Shown here: positions 51,321 to 59,769 of the stretch, in pieces
How positions within the stretch are numbered: position 1 is the stretch's first letter
How the letters are laid out: each line of letters starts with the position of its first letter
From: Streptomyces yatensis
GTDB taxonomy: Bacteria > Actinomycetota > Actinomycetes > Streptomycetales > Streptomycetaceae
Reading direction: 5' to 3'
Assembly: GCF_018069625.1 (NCBI RefSeq)
Contig: NZ_CP072941.1
Span: 2,542,001-2,606,000 of the forward strand
DNA length: 64,000 nucleotides
Position numbers and translations under genes: made by a program
Notes under the pieces: generated by a model
What the model was told of the DNA's origin: nothing
Databases searched by the model: none
What the model saw: the letters and a program-made list of their open reading frames with translations, nothing else

Positions 51321-51920
51321 ATGCACAAGGAGCTGACGGCGAAGGGGAAGGCCACCCGGGACCGGATCATCGAGGGCGCGGCCGCGGTGCTGCGCGAGAA
51401 GGACGTGTCGATCGCCACCCTCGATGACGTCATGGCGCGCACCCGCACCAGCAAGAGCCAGCTCTTCCACTACTTCCCCACCGGGAAGGACGAGTTGCTG
51501 CTGGCGGTCGCGCACTACGAGGCCGACCAGGTCCTGGCGGACCAGCAGCCGTACCTCGGCTGCCTGGACTCCTGGGAGGCGTGGCAGCGGTGGCGCGATG
51601 TGGTGGTCGAGCGCTACGAGGAGCAGGGCGAGGAGTGTTCGCTGGGCTCGCTGGTCCTCCATCTGGGCCGCTCCACCCCGGGCGCCCGGGATGTGGTGGT
51701 GGCGTTGATGCGCCAGTGGCAGGCGAGCCTGGCCACCGGCATCCGGGCCCTGCAGTCGGCCGGGCACCTGCCCGCCGATCTGGACGTCGAGCGCCGCGCG
51801 GCCGCCCTGCTGGCGGGCATCCAGGGCGGCGTGGCGATTCTCCAGTCGACCGGCCGGGCCGACCATCTGCGGGCCGCGCTCGATCAGGGCATCGGGGATC
51901 TGCGACGCGCCGCGGCCTGA
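51321..51920 (+). CDS. TetR/AcrR family transcriptional regulator
   Basis: 199 residues from ATG 51321 with GAGGGGA upstream. The HTH (ATRDRIIEGAAAVLREKDVSIATLDDVMARTRTSKSQLFHYFPTGKDEL) is followed by a TetR_C ligand domain with LHLGRSTPGARDVVVALM. It lies just before an SDR gene, and the same palindrome type precedes both genes, so it probably represses itself and the SDR gene. Confidence 0.92.
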   Translation: MHKELTAKGKATRDRIIEGAAAVLREKDVSIATLDDVMARTRTSKSQLFHYFPTGKDELLLAVAHYEADQVLADQQPYLGCLDSWEAWQRWRDVVVERYEEQGEECSLGSLVLHLGRSTPGARDVVVALMRQWQASLATGIRALQSAGHLPADLDVERRAAALLAGIQGGVAILQSTGRADHLRAALDQGIGDLRRAAA

Positions 51921-51967
51921 TCGGGGTGGCGGCGGACGGGCAGGTCACCCCGCCACCGACGGCGGCG

Positions 51968-51987
51968 AATGGACTTGCAAGTCCATT
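51968..51987. promoter_or_regulatory. TetR operator site 2 / possible terminator
   Basis: A perfect 20-bp palindrome, AATGGACTTGCAAGTCCATT, followed by a run of seven T (51986-51992). The half sites TGGACT/AGTCCA match the operator in front of the adjacent TetR gene, which favours a repressor site 129 bp before the SDR gene. The T-run also allows a hairpin terminator for the TetR transcript. Both roles may apply. Confidence 0.65.
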
Positions 51988-52115
51988 TTTTTCTTCGCAC
52001 AGTGGCATGGCCCCCGGGCGGATCCGGGCGGTGCCCGCGCGTCCGACCCGACCGAGATCGAGGTCGTTTCCCGCGGGACATCGATGGCGGGTGACGAGCG
52101 TGGCAGGAGCGCGTG

Positions 52116-52880
52116 ATGAGTGGACGGCTGCAGGACAAGAGGGCTCTGGTAACCGGTGCGACCAGCAACATCGGGCGGGCGATCGCGGAGATGTTCGCCG
52201 CCGAGGGCGCGCAGGTGATCGTGTCCGGGCGCAGCGCCGAGCGGGGCGCCGAGGTCGTCGGCGCCCTGCGCGCGCGGGGCGGCCGGGCCGACTTCGTACA
52301 GGCGGATCTGGACGGGAGCGCCGCGGCGTCCCGTGCCCTGGCCGAGGCGGCGACGTCCGCTCTGGGCGGGGGCATCGACATCCTGGTCAACAACGCGGGC
52401 GTCTACCCCGGCGACAGCACCGTGGACACCGATGAGACGGCCTTCGACCGGGTCTACGCGGTGAATGTGAAGGCGCCGTTCTTCCTGACCGCCGCGGTCG
52501 CTCCGGCCATGGCGGAAGCCGGTGGCGGGGCGATCATCAATCTGGGGTCCTGGATCGCGCGGCTGGGCATCCCCCTCGGCGCGCTCTACAGCTCCACCAA
52601 GGGTGCGGTGGAGACGCTGACGCGCGCCTGGGCCGCCGAGTTCGGCCCGCGCGGTGTGCGGGTGAACGCGATCTCCCCCGGAGTGGTCCACACGCCCGTG
52701 CCCGGCGAGGTGCACCCGGGCGACGTCATGATGAACGGCACCCCGGCCGGGGGCGTCGGAAGTCCGCGGGCCATCGCACACGCCGCGGTCTACCTCGCCG
52801 GTGACGAGGCCGCGTTCGTCCACGGCATCGTGCTGGACGTCGACGGCGGTCGCACCACGGCGGCCGTCATCGCGGCGTAG
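52116..52880 (+). CDS. SDR family oxidoreductase
   Basis: 254 residues from ATG 52116 (AGGAG upstream; a GTG one codon earlier is possible). Classical short-chain dehydrogenase motifs: TGATSNIGRAIAE for NAD(P), NNAG, catalytic Ser in NLGSWIA, and YSSTK. The substrate is unknown. It is similar in style to the SDRs at 53989 and 56801. It is the likely target of the TetR protein upstream. Confidence 0.9.
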   Translation: MSGRLQDKRALVTGATSNIGRAIAEMFAAEGAQVIVSGRSAERGAEVVGALRARGGRADFVQADLDGSAAASRALAEAATSALGGGIDILVNNAGVYPGDSTVDTDETAFDRVYAVNVKAPFFLTAAVAPAMAEAGGGAIINLGSWIARLGIPLGALYSSTKGAVETLTRAWAAEFGPRGVRVNAISPGVVHTPVPGEVHPGDVMMNGTPAGGVGSPRAIAHAAVYLAGDEAAFVHGIVLDVDGGRTTAAVIAA

Positions 52881-52900
52881 CGGCCGCACGGTCGCGGCAC

Positions 52901-52916
52901 GGCGTACGCGTACGCC
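52901..52916. terminator. 16-bp palindrome after the SDR gene
   Basis: GGCGTACGCGTACGCC is perfectly self-complementary and lies 20 bases after the SDR stop codon. It may fold into a small hairpin, with no T-run. It is a weak terminator candidate. Confidence 0.35.
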
Positions 52917-53076
52917 CAGCGCCCGGCCCTGAGCCGACGGATGGGCCCGGGCCCACCGGGCGCCGCGCCAACCTCGCGCGGCGCCTCGCCCTTGCCCGGC
53001 TGTGGCCACTACCCCGCCGAGGAGGCGGCGCCGGCTGCGCCGACCGCCCTCCTGGCGCCGTACCGGGACAGTTCCA

Positions 53077-53877
53077 TCACTCCGTGAAGGGTGCGGCGAG
53101 CACCAGATCCTCCACGGTGGGCACCGAGAAGCCGGGGATATGACGGCGGCCGACCTCGGCGAAGGGGTGCATGAGCTCCGCCATGGGCTTGGTGCGGCAC
53201 AGCGAGAGGATCGTGTCGATCGCGTTCTTCTTGAACCCCTTCCTGGGGAAGGTGGTGAGCACGTCCTGGAGAGCGTCGGACGGAAGCTGCTGGAGGTCGT
53301 TTCCGGCGAAGTCCATACCGGAGCCGACGGAGATCATGGCGATCTCCGGCCTCTTCCGCGTCGCGATGCCGACGTTGGTGTGCAGGGCGATCGCGTCCCA
53401 GACCAGTTCGGCCCGCTCGGCCGGTACATGGCGTTCCGTCAGGAACTTCCGTGCGGCGTCGGCGCCGTCGACCTCGAAGCGCTCGGTCGGGGTCCGGAAC
53501 GCCTCGATCAGACCGAGGTCATGCAGAACCGCGGCGACGAATACGAGTTCCCGGTCGTAGGTGACGCCGCGTCGGTCGAATATCAGAGCGCCGAAGAGAT
53601 ACGTCCGCAAGGAATGATTGAAGATTGTCTCGGAGCACACTCTTTGTGCGTAGGCCACGGCTTCCCTGGCCAGTCCGCTGTCGGGAATGCGGACCCCGGC
53701 CACGGTCGAGGGCAGGGAGCCCGGGGTCGGCTTCGCCCCCGTGGTGCGTGCGGCGGCGGGCGCGGTGGATGCCGCGGTGGCGAGCGCGGACATCGCTCCC
53801 ACCGCGGCGATACCGGCGCCGTGTTGCAGCATCGTACGCCGGGCGAATTTCTTTGTGCTCGGGTTCTCGTCGGTCAT
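53077..53877 (-). CDS. Exported HD-domain protein, cyanamide hydratase-like
   Basis: 266 residues with a twin-arginine-style export signal (FARRTMLQHGAGIAAVGAMSALA). The HD fold shows His88 (IFNHSLRTYLFG), His119-Asp120 (AAVLHDLGL) and WDAIALHTNVGIA. This arrangement is that of cyanamide hydratase (urea hydro-lyase) and its relatives more than of phosphohydrolases. Export of such an enzyme is unusual. The gene is leftward and follows an SDR gene. Confidence 0.8.
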   Translation of the reverse strand: MTDENPSTKKFARRTMLQHGAGIAAVGAMSALATAASTAPAAARTTGAKPTPGSLPSTVAGVRIPDSGLAREAVAYAQRVCSETIFNHSLRTYLFGALIFDRRGVTYDRELVFVAAVLHDLGLIEAFRTPTERFEVDGADAARKFLTERHVPAERAELVWDAIALHTNVGIATRKRPEIAMISVGSGMDFAGNDLQQLPSDALQDVLTTFPRKGFKKNAIDTILSLCRTKPMAELMHPFAEVGRRHIPGFSVPTVEDLVLAAPFTE

Positions 53878-53988
53878 CTGTGGCGCTTTCTCATCGGTGG
53901 TTGATTTACCGAGAGCCTATGAATGCGCCGTCGAGTCAAACAGCGGAGAGAATGCCAAACAGCTCCCGATTCTCGCCACCTGGGGTGC

Positions 53989-54762
53989 TCAGAACATGCG
54001 GGGCTGGCCCGAGGAGGCCCGGAGTCCGCCGTCGACCGGGATCTGGACGCCGTTGACGAACCGGGCATCGGCACTGGCCAGAAAGGCGATGACGTCGGCG
54101 ACCTCCTCGGGCTCGGCCGCGCGCCGCATGGGGATGCGCTGGCGGAACGCGGCCATGGCGGTCTCGTTCTCCACCACGGGCGTGGCCATCTCCGTGGCGG
54201 TGAGGCTCGGGTGCACCGCGTTGACCCGCACACCTTCGGCGCCGTGGTCGAGCGCCATGGCGTGGGTCAGGTTGACCACCGCGCCCTTCGCCGCGTTGTA
54301 GGCGGCCAGACCCCAGTCCCCGCCGAGGCCGGAGACCGAGCCAACGTTCACGATGTTGCCGCCGACGGTGCGCAGATGCGGCAGCGCGGCCTTCGACATG
54401 AAGAAGGTGCCGTCGGCGACGACGCTCATGACCTGCCGCCAGTCGGCCGTGTCGATGTCCCCCACGGTGCCGACCGCGGCCACGGCCGCGTTGTTGACCA
54501 GCACATCCAGGCGGCCGTACTCCCCCGCCACGCCATCGATGAGGGCGGTGACCGCCGATGCGTCGGAGACGTCCGCGACCCGTGCGACGACCGTCGAACC
54601 GGCGGGCGCGGCGGCGACCGTCTTCCGCAACTTCTCCTCGGTGCGTCCGACCACGATCACGGTGGCGCCCTCGCGGGCGAAACGGTGCGCCGCGGCGGCA
54701 CCGATGCCGGATCCGGCGCCGGTGATGAGCACAACCTTGCCCGCGAAACGGTCCTCGCTCAC
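53989..54762 (-). CDS. SDR family oxidoreductase
   Basis: 257 residues from GTG 54762 with AGAGGAG upstream. Motifs: TGAGSGIGAAAAHRFA for cofactor, NNAA, NVGSVSG (Ser), YNAAK. It is the second gene of a leftward pair with the deleted quinone oxidoreductase (51 bases between). The substrate is unknown. Confidence 0.9.
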   Translation of the reverse strand: MSEDRFAGKVVLITGAGSGIGAAAAHRFAREGATVIVVGRTEEKLRKTVAAAPAGSTVVARVADVSDASAVTALIDGVAGEYGRLDVLVNNAAVAAVGTVGDIDTADWRQVMSVVADGTFFMSKAALPHLRTVGGNIVNVGSVSGLGGDWGLAAYNAAKGAVVNLTHAMALDHGAEGVRVNAVHPSLTATEMATPVVENETAMAAFRQRIPMRRAAEPEEVADVIAFLASADARFVNGVQIPVDGGLRASSGQPRMF

Positions 54763-54813
54763 GTCTTCTCCTCTTGAGCACTGTGATCCAACTCTGCCGC
54801 CCTCGGTGGCCGG

Positions 54814-55605
54814 TCAGTCAAGAACGACCACCATCTTGCCCTTGGCCTCGCCCGCCTCCATCACGCGGTGCGCCTCGTGGATGTCCTCGAAACGGAACAC
54901 ACGCGAGGGCTTCGCCTTGAGGCGGCCCGCCGCCACCTGCTCCGCGATGGCCTGGAGCGGCACATCGGAGAGCGGGAAACCGGGCGTCCCGAACACAAAG
55001 CTGCCGAAGAAGGTCAGATAGACGCCGCTTGCCATCTGCAGCAGCGGGTTGGGTTCCTCCAGCAGGGCGAAGTGCTCACGGTTGCGCGTGGTGCCGATGA
55101 CATGGGCACCGGCGTTCACCGCGAGGTTGACGGCGGCCTGGCCGAAGGCCGAGGTCGCTCCCCGGATGACCAGGGTCCGCTCCGGGGTGATCTCCAGATT
55201 GCGGAACAGGCACGTCCAGGCGGTCGCGTAGGTTTCCGGGATGACGGCCGGCTCGGCCCACGGCAGGTCGGATTCGATGAGTGCCACATTCGACGCCGAC
55301 GCCCGGGTGTATTCCGCGTAGCTGCCGTTGACGGTGCGTCCGAGGCCGCCCATCAGCGCGGCGGCCTTCGTCCCGACGGGGAACTCACCGCCGGGGCACG
55401 ATGCCACCAGCCCGACGCATTCGATGCCGCTGACCTTGGCGGCCTCGGCCCATTCGCCCCTGCGCATATGCATCTCGGCGTGGTTGAGGCCGAAGGCCTT
55501 GATGTCGATGACGACCTGACCGGCCTCGGGCTCGGGGTCCGGTAGCTCCGTGCAGACGAGGCTGTCCGGTCCTCCGAACTTCTCGATCACGATGGCACGC
55601 ACCAT
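54814..55605 (-). pseudogene. Zinc-type quinone oxidoreductase with in-frame internal deletion
   Basis: 263 residues against about 320-335 for the MDR/quinone-oxidoreductase family. The start (VRAIVIEKFGGPDSLVCTELPDPEP), GATSAFGQAAVNLA cofactor motif and the end (PSRVFRFEDIHEAHRVMEAGEAKGKMVVVLD) are normal. After TTRNREHFALLEE the sequence jumps directly to PNPLLQMASGVYLTFFGS, so about 60-70 residues that complete the nucleotide-binding fold are gone without a frame shift. The protein could be made but is unlikely to be an active reductase. Confidence 0.7.
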
Positions 55606-55682
55606 ACGGCTCCGGTGTCGGCGTGACCCCTTTTCACCGTAGCCCCGCGGATGACCGCTCGTGATCGGGCGGAACCGGCGCG

Positions 55683-55751
55683 GTGGCACTCCTTATGGGG
55701 CCCATGTGGCACTCCTTATGGGGCCCATGTGGCACCCCTTATGGGGCCCAT
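55683..55751. repeat. Three 23-bp direct repeats in a divergent promoter region
   Basis: The unit GTGGCACTCCTTATGGGGCC CAT occurs three times end to end (55683-55705, 55706-55728, 55729-55751; one base differs in the third). Each contains the palindrome ATGGGGCCCAT; the third extends to a 10-1-10 palindrome at 55736-55756. They lie between the quinone oxidoreductase and the LysR gene, so they are candidates for iterated LysR binding. Confidence 0.95.
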
Positions 55752-55808
55752 AAGGGCAGGCTGCGGCCGGTCGTGGATCGAGCGTTCCCGCCGTGGTGCG
55801 ATAGGCGC

Positions 55809-56708
55809 ATGGACCTGCGGGAGTTGCATTCCTTTGTGGCAGTGGTCGAAGAGGGCGGTTTCTCGGCCGCGGCCCGGCGGCTGCACGTCAGCCAGCCGGC
55901 GCTGTCCCAGACGGTCAGCGCTCTGGAGCGGGAGCTCAGGGTGAAGCTGCTGGTGCGCAGCAGCACCGGGGTGCGGCCCACGGACGCGGGGTCCGCCCTG
56001 CTCGGGGAGGCGCGGGCGATGCTCGCCCGGCGTGATCAGGCGCTGCGGACGATGGCCCGGTACACCGGCGGGGGCGGAGGGGTGCTGCGGATCGGCATTC
56101 CGCTGGAGTTTCCCTCGCGCCTGCTCAGTCCCGCACTCAACGAGCTGGCCGAGGCATGCCCCGACACCCGGGTCCAGGCCCGGCATCTGTCCACCTCCGA
56201 GCAACTGGCCGCGCTGCACGCCGGCGAACTCGAGCTGGGGCTGCTGCGGGAGCGCCCCACCGGGCAGGAATTCGACGCGATGGTGGTCAACAAGGAACGG
56301 CTGGGCGTGCTGGTGGCCGCGGAGCAGGCGGCGGAGCTGGCCGGGCCGGACGGTATCCCCCTGGAGGCGCTGGCCGGGCTGGAGTGGGTGTCCTTCCCAC
56401 GTGCGGACAGCCCCGCCTGGTACGACGAGCTGACGGCGATCCTGCGCAGCCACGGGCTCGATCCGGGAGTGCAGGCGCCCAAGGGACAGCGGCTGATCGC
56501 GGAGGTGAAATTCGCGGCCGTCGGCGCCGGGCGGGCCTTCGCGATGGCTCCGCCGGACTGGTCGCAGCCCATTCCGGCGGGAGTGGCGTGGTCGCCACTG
56601 GTCGGCCATCCGCTCCTGCGCCGGACGTGGGCGGTGTGGTCGGCCGATTCACGGCGCCAGGATCTGGGGCGGCTCATCGCGGCGTTCGAGCAGCCGACCG
56701 AGAGTTAG
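55809..56708 (+). CDS. LysR-type transcriptional regulator
   Basis: 299 residues from ATG 55809. HTH: ELHSFVAVVEEGGFSAAARRLHVSQPALSQTVSALERELRVKLLVR. The ligand-binding part follows. The frame also opens upstream at 55683, but that part comes from the 23-bp repeats. It is divergent from the quinone oxidoreductase/SDR pair and probably controlled it. Confidence 0.92.
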   Translation: MDLRELHSFVAVVEEGGFSAAARRLHVSQPALSQTVSALERELRVKLLVRSSTGVRPTDAGSALLGEARAMLARRDQALRTMARYTGGGGGVLRIGIPLEFPSRLLSPALNELAEACPDTRVQARHLSTSEQLAALHAGELELGLLRERPTGQEFDAMVVNKERLGVLVAAEQAAELAGPDGIPLEALAGLEWVSFPRADSPAWYDELTAILRSHGLDPGVQAPKGQRLIAEVKFAAVGAGRAFAMAPPDWSQPIPAGVAWSPLVGHPLLRRTWAVWSADSRRQDLGRLIAAFEQPTES

Positions 56709-56761
56709 GCCCTGTCCGGTGGATCTTCGCGGGCCCGCGAAGATCCACCGGACAGGGCCTG
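56708..56761. terminator. Perfect 54-bp palindrome between convergent genes
   Basis: Two 27-base arms (56708-56734 and 56735-56761) are exactly complementary without spacer. The left arm begins in the LysR stop codon. The SDR gene on the other strand ends 39 bases beyond. It can serve as a bidirectional terminator. The outer bases, GGCCCTGTCCGGTGGATC, recall terminal repeats of Streptomyces IS elements, so a transposon-derived origin is possible. Confidence 0.8.
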
Positions 56762-56800
56762 GTCGACCCCGGACGCGCCGACCGGGACCGGTGCCCGGAG

Positions 56801-57556
56801 TCACACGGCGACGCGGCCGCCGTCGACGGGCAGGACCGCGCCCTGCACGAAGCTGCTCGTCCCGTCGTCGGCCAGGTACACGATCGCCGCCGCGACCTCG
56901 GCGGCGGCCGCCGGCCTTTGGGCGGGCGCCTGGGCGGCCAGGCGCTGCAGGTTCTCCTCCGTCCGGGCGGTGGTCTCGGTCCGCGTGGGACCGACCTGTA
57001 CGGCGTTCACCCGCACTCCCCGCGGGCCGTATTCCGCCGCCCACGCCTTCGTCAGCAGGTTCACCGCCGCCTTGCTCGACCCGTACAGCGCCATGCCCGG
57101 GAAGCCGACCGCCGCCGCGGTCGTGCTCACGTTGACGATCGCTCCGCCGCCCCGGTCGGCCATCCCCGGGGCGAGCTCGGCCACCAGGTAGAACGGGGCC
57201 TTGACGTTGAGCGCGTACACCGTGTCGTAGAGGCGTTCCTCCGTCTCCTCCGTCGGCCCGAAGGGGTAGATGCCCGCGTTGTTGACCAGGATGTCGACCC
57301 GGCCGCCGCCCCGCCCCAGGGCGTCCCGCGCGAAGCGTCGCACCGACTCGGCGTCGCGCAGATCCGCGCCCACGAAGTCGGCGCTCCCGCCGCGTTTCTC
57401 GATCCCCCCGACAACGGCCTCGCCGCGGCCCGCGTCACGGCCGGCGACCAGCGTATGCGCGCCACGCTCGGCCAGCGCCTCCGCCACGGCCGCGCCGATG
57501 CCACTGGTGGCCCCGGTCACGAGCGCGACCTTCCCCTGCATGGGTGCGGACGTCAT
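56801..57556 (-). CDS. SDR family oxidoreductase
   Basis: 251 residues from ATG 57556 with GGAGG upstream. Motifs: TGATSGIGAAVAEALAERGA, NNAGIYPFG, NVSTTAA (Ser), YGSSK. It is close in sequence to the SDR at 52116 (IVNVS..., LTKAWAAEYGPRGVRVNAV), so the two arose by duplication. The substrate is unknown. It is a single gene. Confidence 0.9.
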   Translation of the reverse strand: MTSAPMQGKVALVTGATSGIGAAVAEALAERGAHTLVAGRDAGRGEAVVGGIEKRGGSADFVGADLRDAESVRRFARDALGRGGGRVDILVNNAGIYPFGPTEETEERLYDTVYALNVKAPFYLVAELAPGMADRGGGAIVNVSTTAAAVGFPGMALYGSSKAAVNLLTKAWAAEYGPRGVRVNAVQVGPTRTETTARTEENLQRLAAQAPAQRPAAAAEVAAAIVYLADDGTSSFVQGAVLPVDGGRVAV

Positions 57557-57757
57557 AGCCGGATCCCTCCGCGACGGGCCAAGGGCGTTGCACACGCCCC
57601 GGCGGGCGCACACCGGCCGGGTCAGGCGGGGCCCCGGACGGCGCTCTGGTCCGTGCGGCCTTCTCCGCGGGCGGCACGCCCACGATGGCCGCACTTCCAC
57701 AGCAGCACCCGCGACCGGGGACCGCAACCGGTGCGGGCCAGGGCAGGGCGGGCGGCT
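57557..57757. other. Gap between tag and SDR gene
   Basis: About 200 bases between the SDR gene start and the end of the tag gene, both leftward. It should hold the SDR promoter and possibly the terminator of the pentose phosphate operon. I see no strong hairpin or gene. Confidence 0.4.
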
Positions 57758-58318
57758 CTAGCGGGATTTCGCGGGGCAGCCGTCGACATGGTCGTCGACG
57801 ACTCCCACCGCCTGCAGATAGGCGTAGACGATCGTGGTGCCGACGAAGGTGAAACCGCGGCGTTTGAGGTCCTTGGCGATGCGGTCGGACAGGTCGGTGC
57901 TGCCCGGCAGCGGATCGCCGGGGGCCGGGTGGTTCACGACGGAGGTGCCTTTCACCCAGTCCCACAGATAGGTGTCGAAGGAGCCGAAGGCTTCCTGGAC
58001 GTCGAGGAAGGCGCGGGCGTTCTTCACCGTCGACGCGATCTTCAGTCGGTTGCGGATGATGCCGTCGTTCGCGAGCAGGTCCTCCAGCCGTGACCGGCCG
58101 TAGGAGGCGATGACCTCGGGGTCGAATCCGTCGAGGGCGCGGCGGTAGTTCTCGCGCTTGGTCAGCACGGTCGACCAGGACAGCCCCGCCTGGGCCCCTT
58201 CCAGGAGCAGCATTTCGAACAAGTGCCGGTCGTCGTGCGCGGGACGGCCCCACTCCGTGTCGTGGTAGGCCGCCATGGCGTCAGAGCTCAGCGCCCACGC
58301 GCAGCGGCGGTCGGTCAT
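57758..58318 (-). CDS. tag: DNA-3-methyladenine glycosylase I
   Basis: 186 residues. The zinc ligands Cys6, His19, His177 and Cys181 and the catalytic Glu40 are each two positions after those of E. coli Tag (Cys4, His17, His175, Cys179, Glu38). Further Tag motifs: WGRPAHDDRHLFEMLLLEGAQAGLSWSTVL and FVGTTIVYAYLQAVGVV. It removes 3-methyladenine from alkylated DNA. Its ATG overlaps the zwf stop (ATGA), so it is translated with the pentose phosphate genes. Confidence 0.95.
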   Translation of the reverse strand: MTDRRCAWALSSDAMAAYHDTEWGRPAHDDRHLFEMLLLEGAQAGLSWSTVLTKRENYRRALDGFDPEVIASYGRSRLEDLLANDGIIRNRLKIASTVKNARAFLDVQEAFGSFDTYLWDWVKGTSVVNHPAPGDPLPGSTDLSDRIAKDLKRRGFTFVGTTIVYAYLQAVGVVDDHVDGCPAKSR

Positions 58319-59769
58319 GTGCCGGTTCCGGGGAACATCTGGCCGGCTTCCGGCAGATGCCAGGAGTGGGGTGCGATCAGGTCGCTGATGGCCGGTTCGG
58401 GGCCCCATGAGCCGGGGGCGTACGGCTGGACCGGCGGTGGGTTCTCGAGGAGGGGCGTGGACGCCCGCCAGATGTGTTCGATGCCGTCGGACCGGGTGAA
58501 CAGCGACTGGTCGCCCAGCATGGCGTCCAGAATCAGGCGTTCGTAGCCTTCGAGTCCGTTCTCCTCGCAGAAGGAGCCGGCGTAGCCGAAGGTCATCGTC
58601 GCCGGTTCGAGCCGCATGGCGGGGCCGGGCTCCTTGGCGAGGAAGGCGGTGGCGATCCAGCCGGGGTCCCCGAAGTCGATCACGATCTTGTTGCCGCGGT
58701 CCTGCCGCTGATCGGCGGGATCGGTGGCGAACATCCGCAGGGGCGGCTCGCGCAGGCCGAGGGTGATCGCCTGGCGGCCCTGTGCCAGGCTCTTGCCGGA
58801 GCGCAGGTAGAACGGGACTCCGGCCCACCGCCAGTTGTCCACCTCCATCCGCAGCGCGGTGAACGTCTCGGTCGACGAATCGGGGGCGACCCCCGGTTCG
58901 TCGAGGTAGCCCTCGTACTGGCCGCGCACGACATGCGCGGGTTCGATGGGGCGCAACGCCTCGAAGACCTTGTCCTTCTCGTCGCGCAACGGCTGGGCGG
59001 CGAGCGAGACCGGTGGGTCCATCGCCACGATGCCGAGCACCTGGATCAGATGCGTGACGATCATGTCGCGGAAGGCCCCCGTGCCTTCGTAGAAGTGGGC
59101 ACGGCCTTCGAGCCCGAGCGTCTCGGGCACGTCGATCTGCACATGGCTGATGTGGTCCCGGTTCCAGATGGGTTCGAACATCCCGTTGGCGAAGCGGAGG
59201 GCGAGGATGTTGTCCACCGACTCCTTGCCGAGGAAATGATCGATGCGGAAGACCTGGGATTCGTCGAACACGGTGTGGATCGTCTCGTTGAGCGCCTGTG
59301 CCGACGCGAGATCGGTCCCGAAGGGCTTCTCCACGATCACCTTCGCGTCCTTCGCCAGGTCCGTGTCGCCGAGCATGCCGATGACGGACGCGAACGCCGA
59401 GGGCGGAATGGCCAGGTGGAACAGTCTGCGTGACGGCCCGCCGAGGGAGTCCTCGGCCGCCCGTACGGCCGCGAGCAGCGGGCCCGGGTCCTGGGGGTCG
59501 GCCGCGCCGAAGGACAGCGACTCCTCGAAGGTCTTCCACACCGGCCCGGTCGGCTTGGACCGCCCGAAGGTGGCGACCGCGTCATGCGCGTGGGTGCGGA
59601 ACTCGTCGTCGCTCATGGCCGAGCGAGCCGGTGTCGAGCCCACGATGCGGTAGCCGTCGGGGAGGAGGCCCGCCGTGGCGAGGTGGAACAGCCCGGGCAG
59701 GAGTTTGCGCTTGGCGAGGTCCCCCGTGGCGCCGAAGAGCACGATCACATGGTCGTCCGGCCCGCTCAT
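58315..59769 (-). CDS. zwf: Glucose-6-phosphate dehydrogenase
   Basis: 484 residues. FGATGDLAKRKL (12-23) binds NADP, EKPFG is at 147-151 and the active-site signature RIDHFLGKE is at 175-183. It oxidises glucose-6-phosphate and makes NADPH. It overlaps gnd upstream and tag downstream, each by ATGA. The usual actinobacterial opcA partner is not next to it, which suggests a second, accessory copy of the pathway. Confidence 0.96.
   Translation of the reverse strand: MSGPDDHVIVLFGATGDLAKRKLLPGLFHLATAGLLPDGYRIVGSTPARSAMSDDEFRTHAHDAVATFGRSKPTGPVWKTFEESLSFGAADPQDPGPLLAAVRAAEDSLGGPSRRLFHLAIPPSAFASVIGMLGDTDLAKDAKVIVEKPFGTDLASAQALNETIHTVFDESQVFRIDHFLGKESVDNILALRFANGMFEPIWNRDHISHVQIDVPETLGLEGRAHFYEGTGAFRDMIVTHLIQVLGIVAMDPPVSLAAQPLRDEKDKVFEALRPIEPAHVVRGQYEGYLDEPGVAPDSSTETFTALRMEVDNWRWAGVPFYLRSGKSLAQGRQAITLGLREPPLRMFATDPADQRQDRGNKIVIDFGDPGWIATAFLAKEPGPAMRLEPATMTFGYAGSFCEENGLEGYERLILDAMLGDQSLFTRSDGIEHIWRASTPLLENPPPVQPYAPGSWGPEPAISDLIAPHSWHLPEAGQMFPGTGT

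Noticed and set aside
51968..51992. Pure intrinsic terminator, with no regulatory role
   Set aside because: The half sites match the palindrome in front of the TetR gene too well for a terminator alone, so both roles are kept open.
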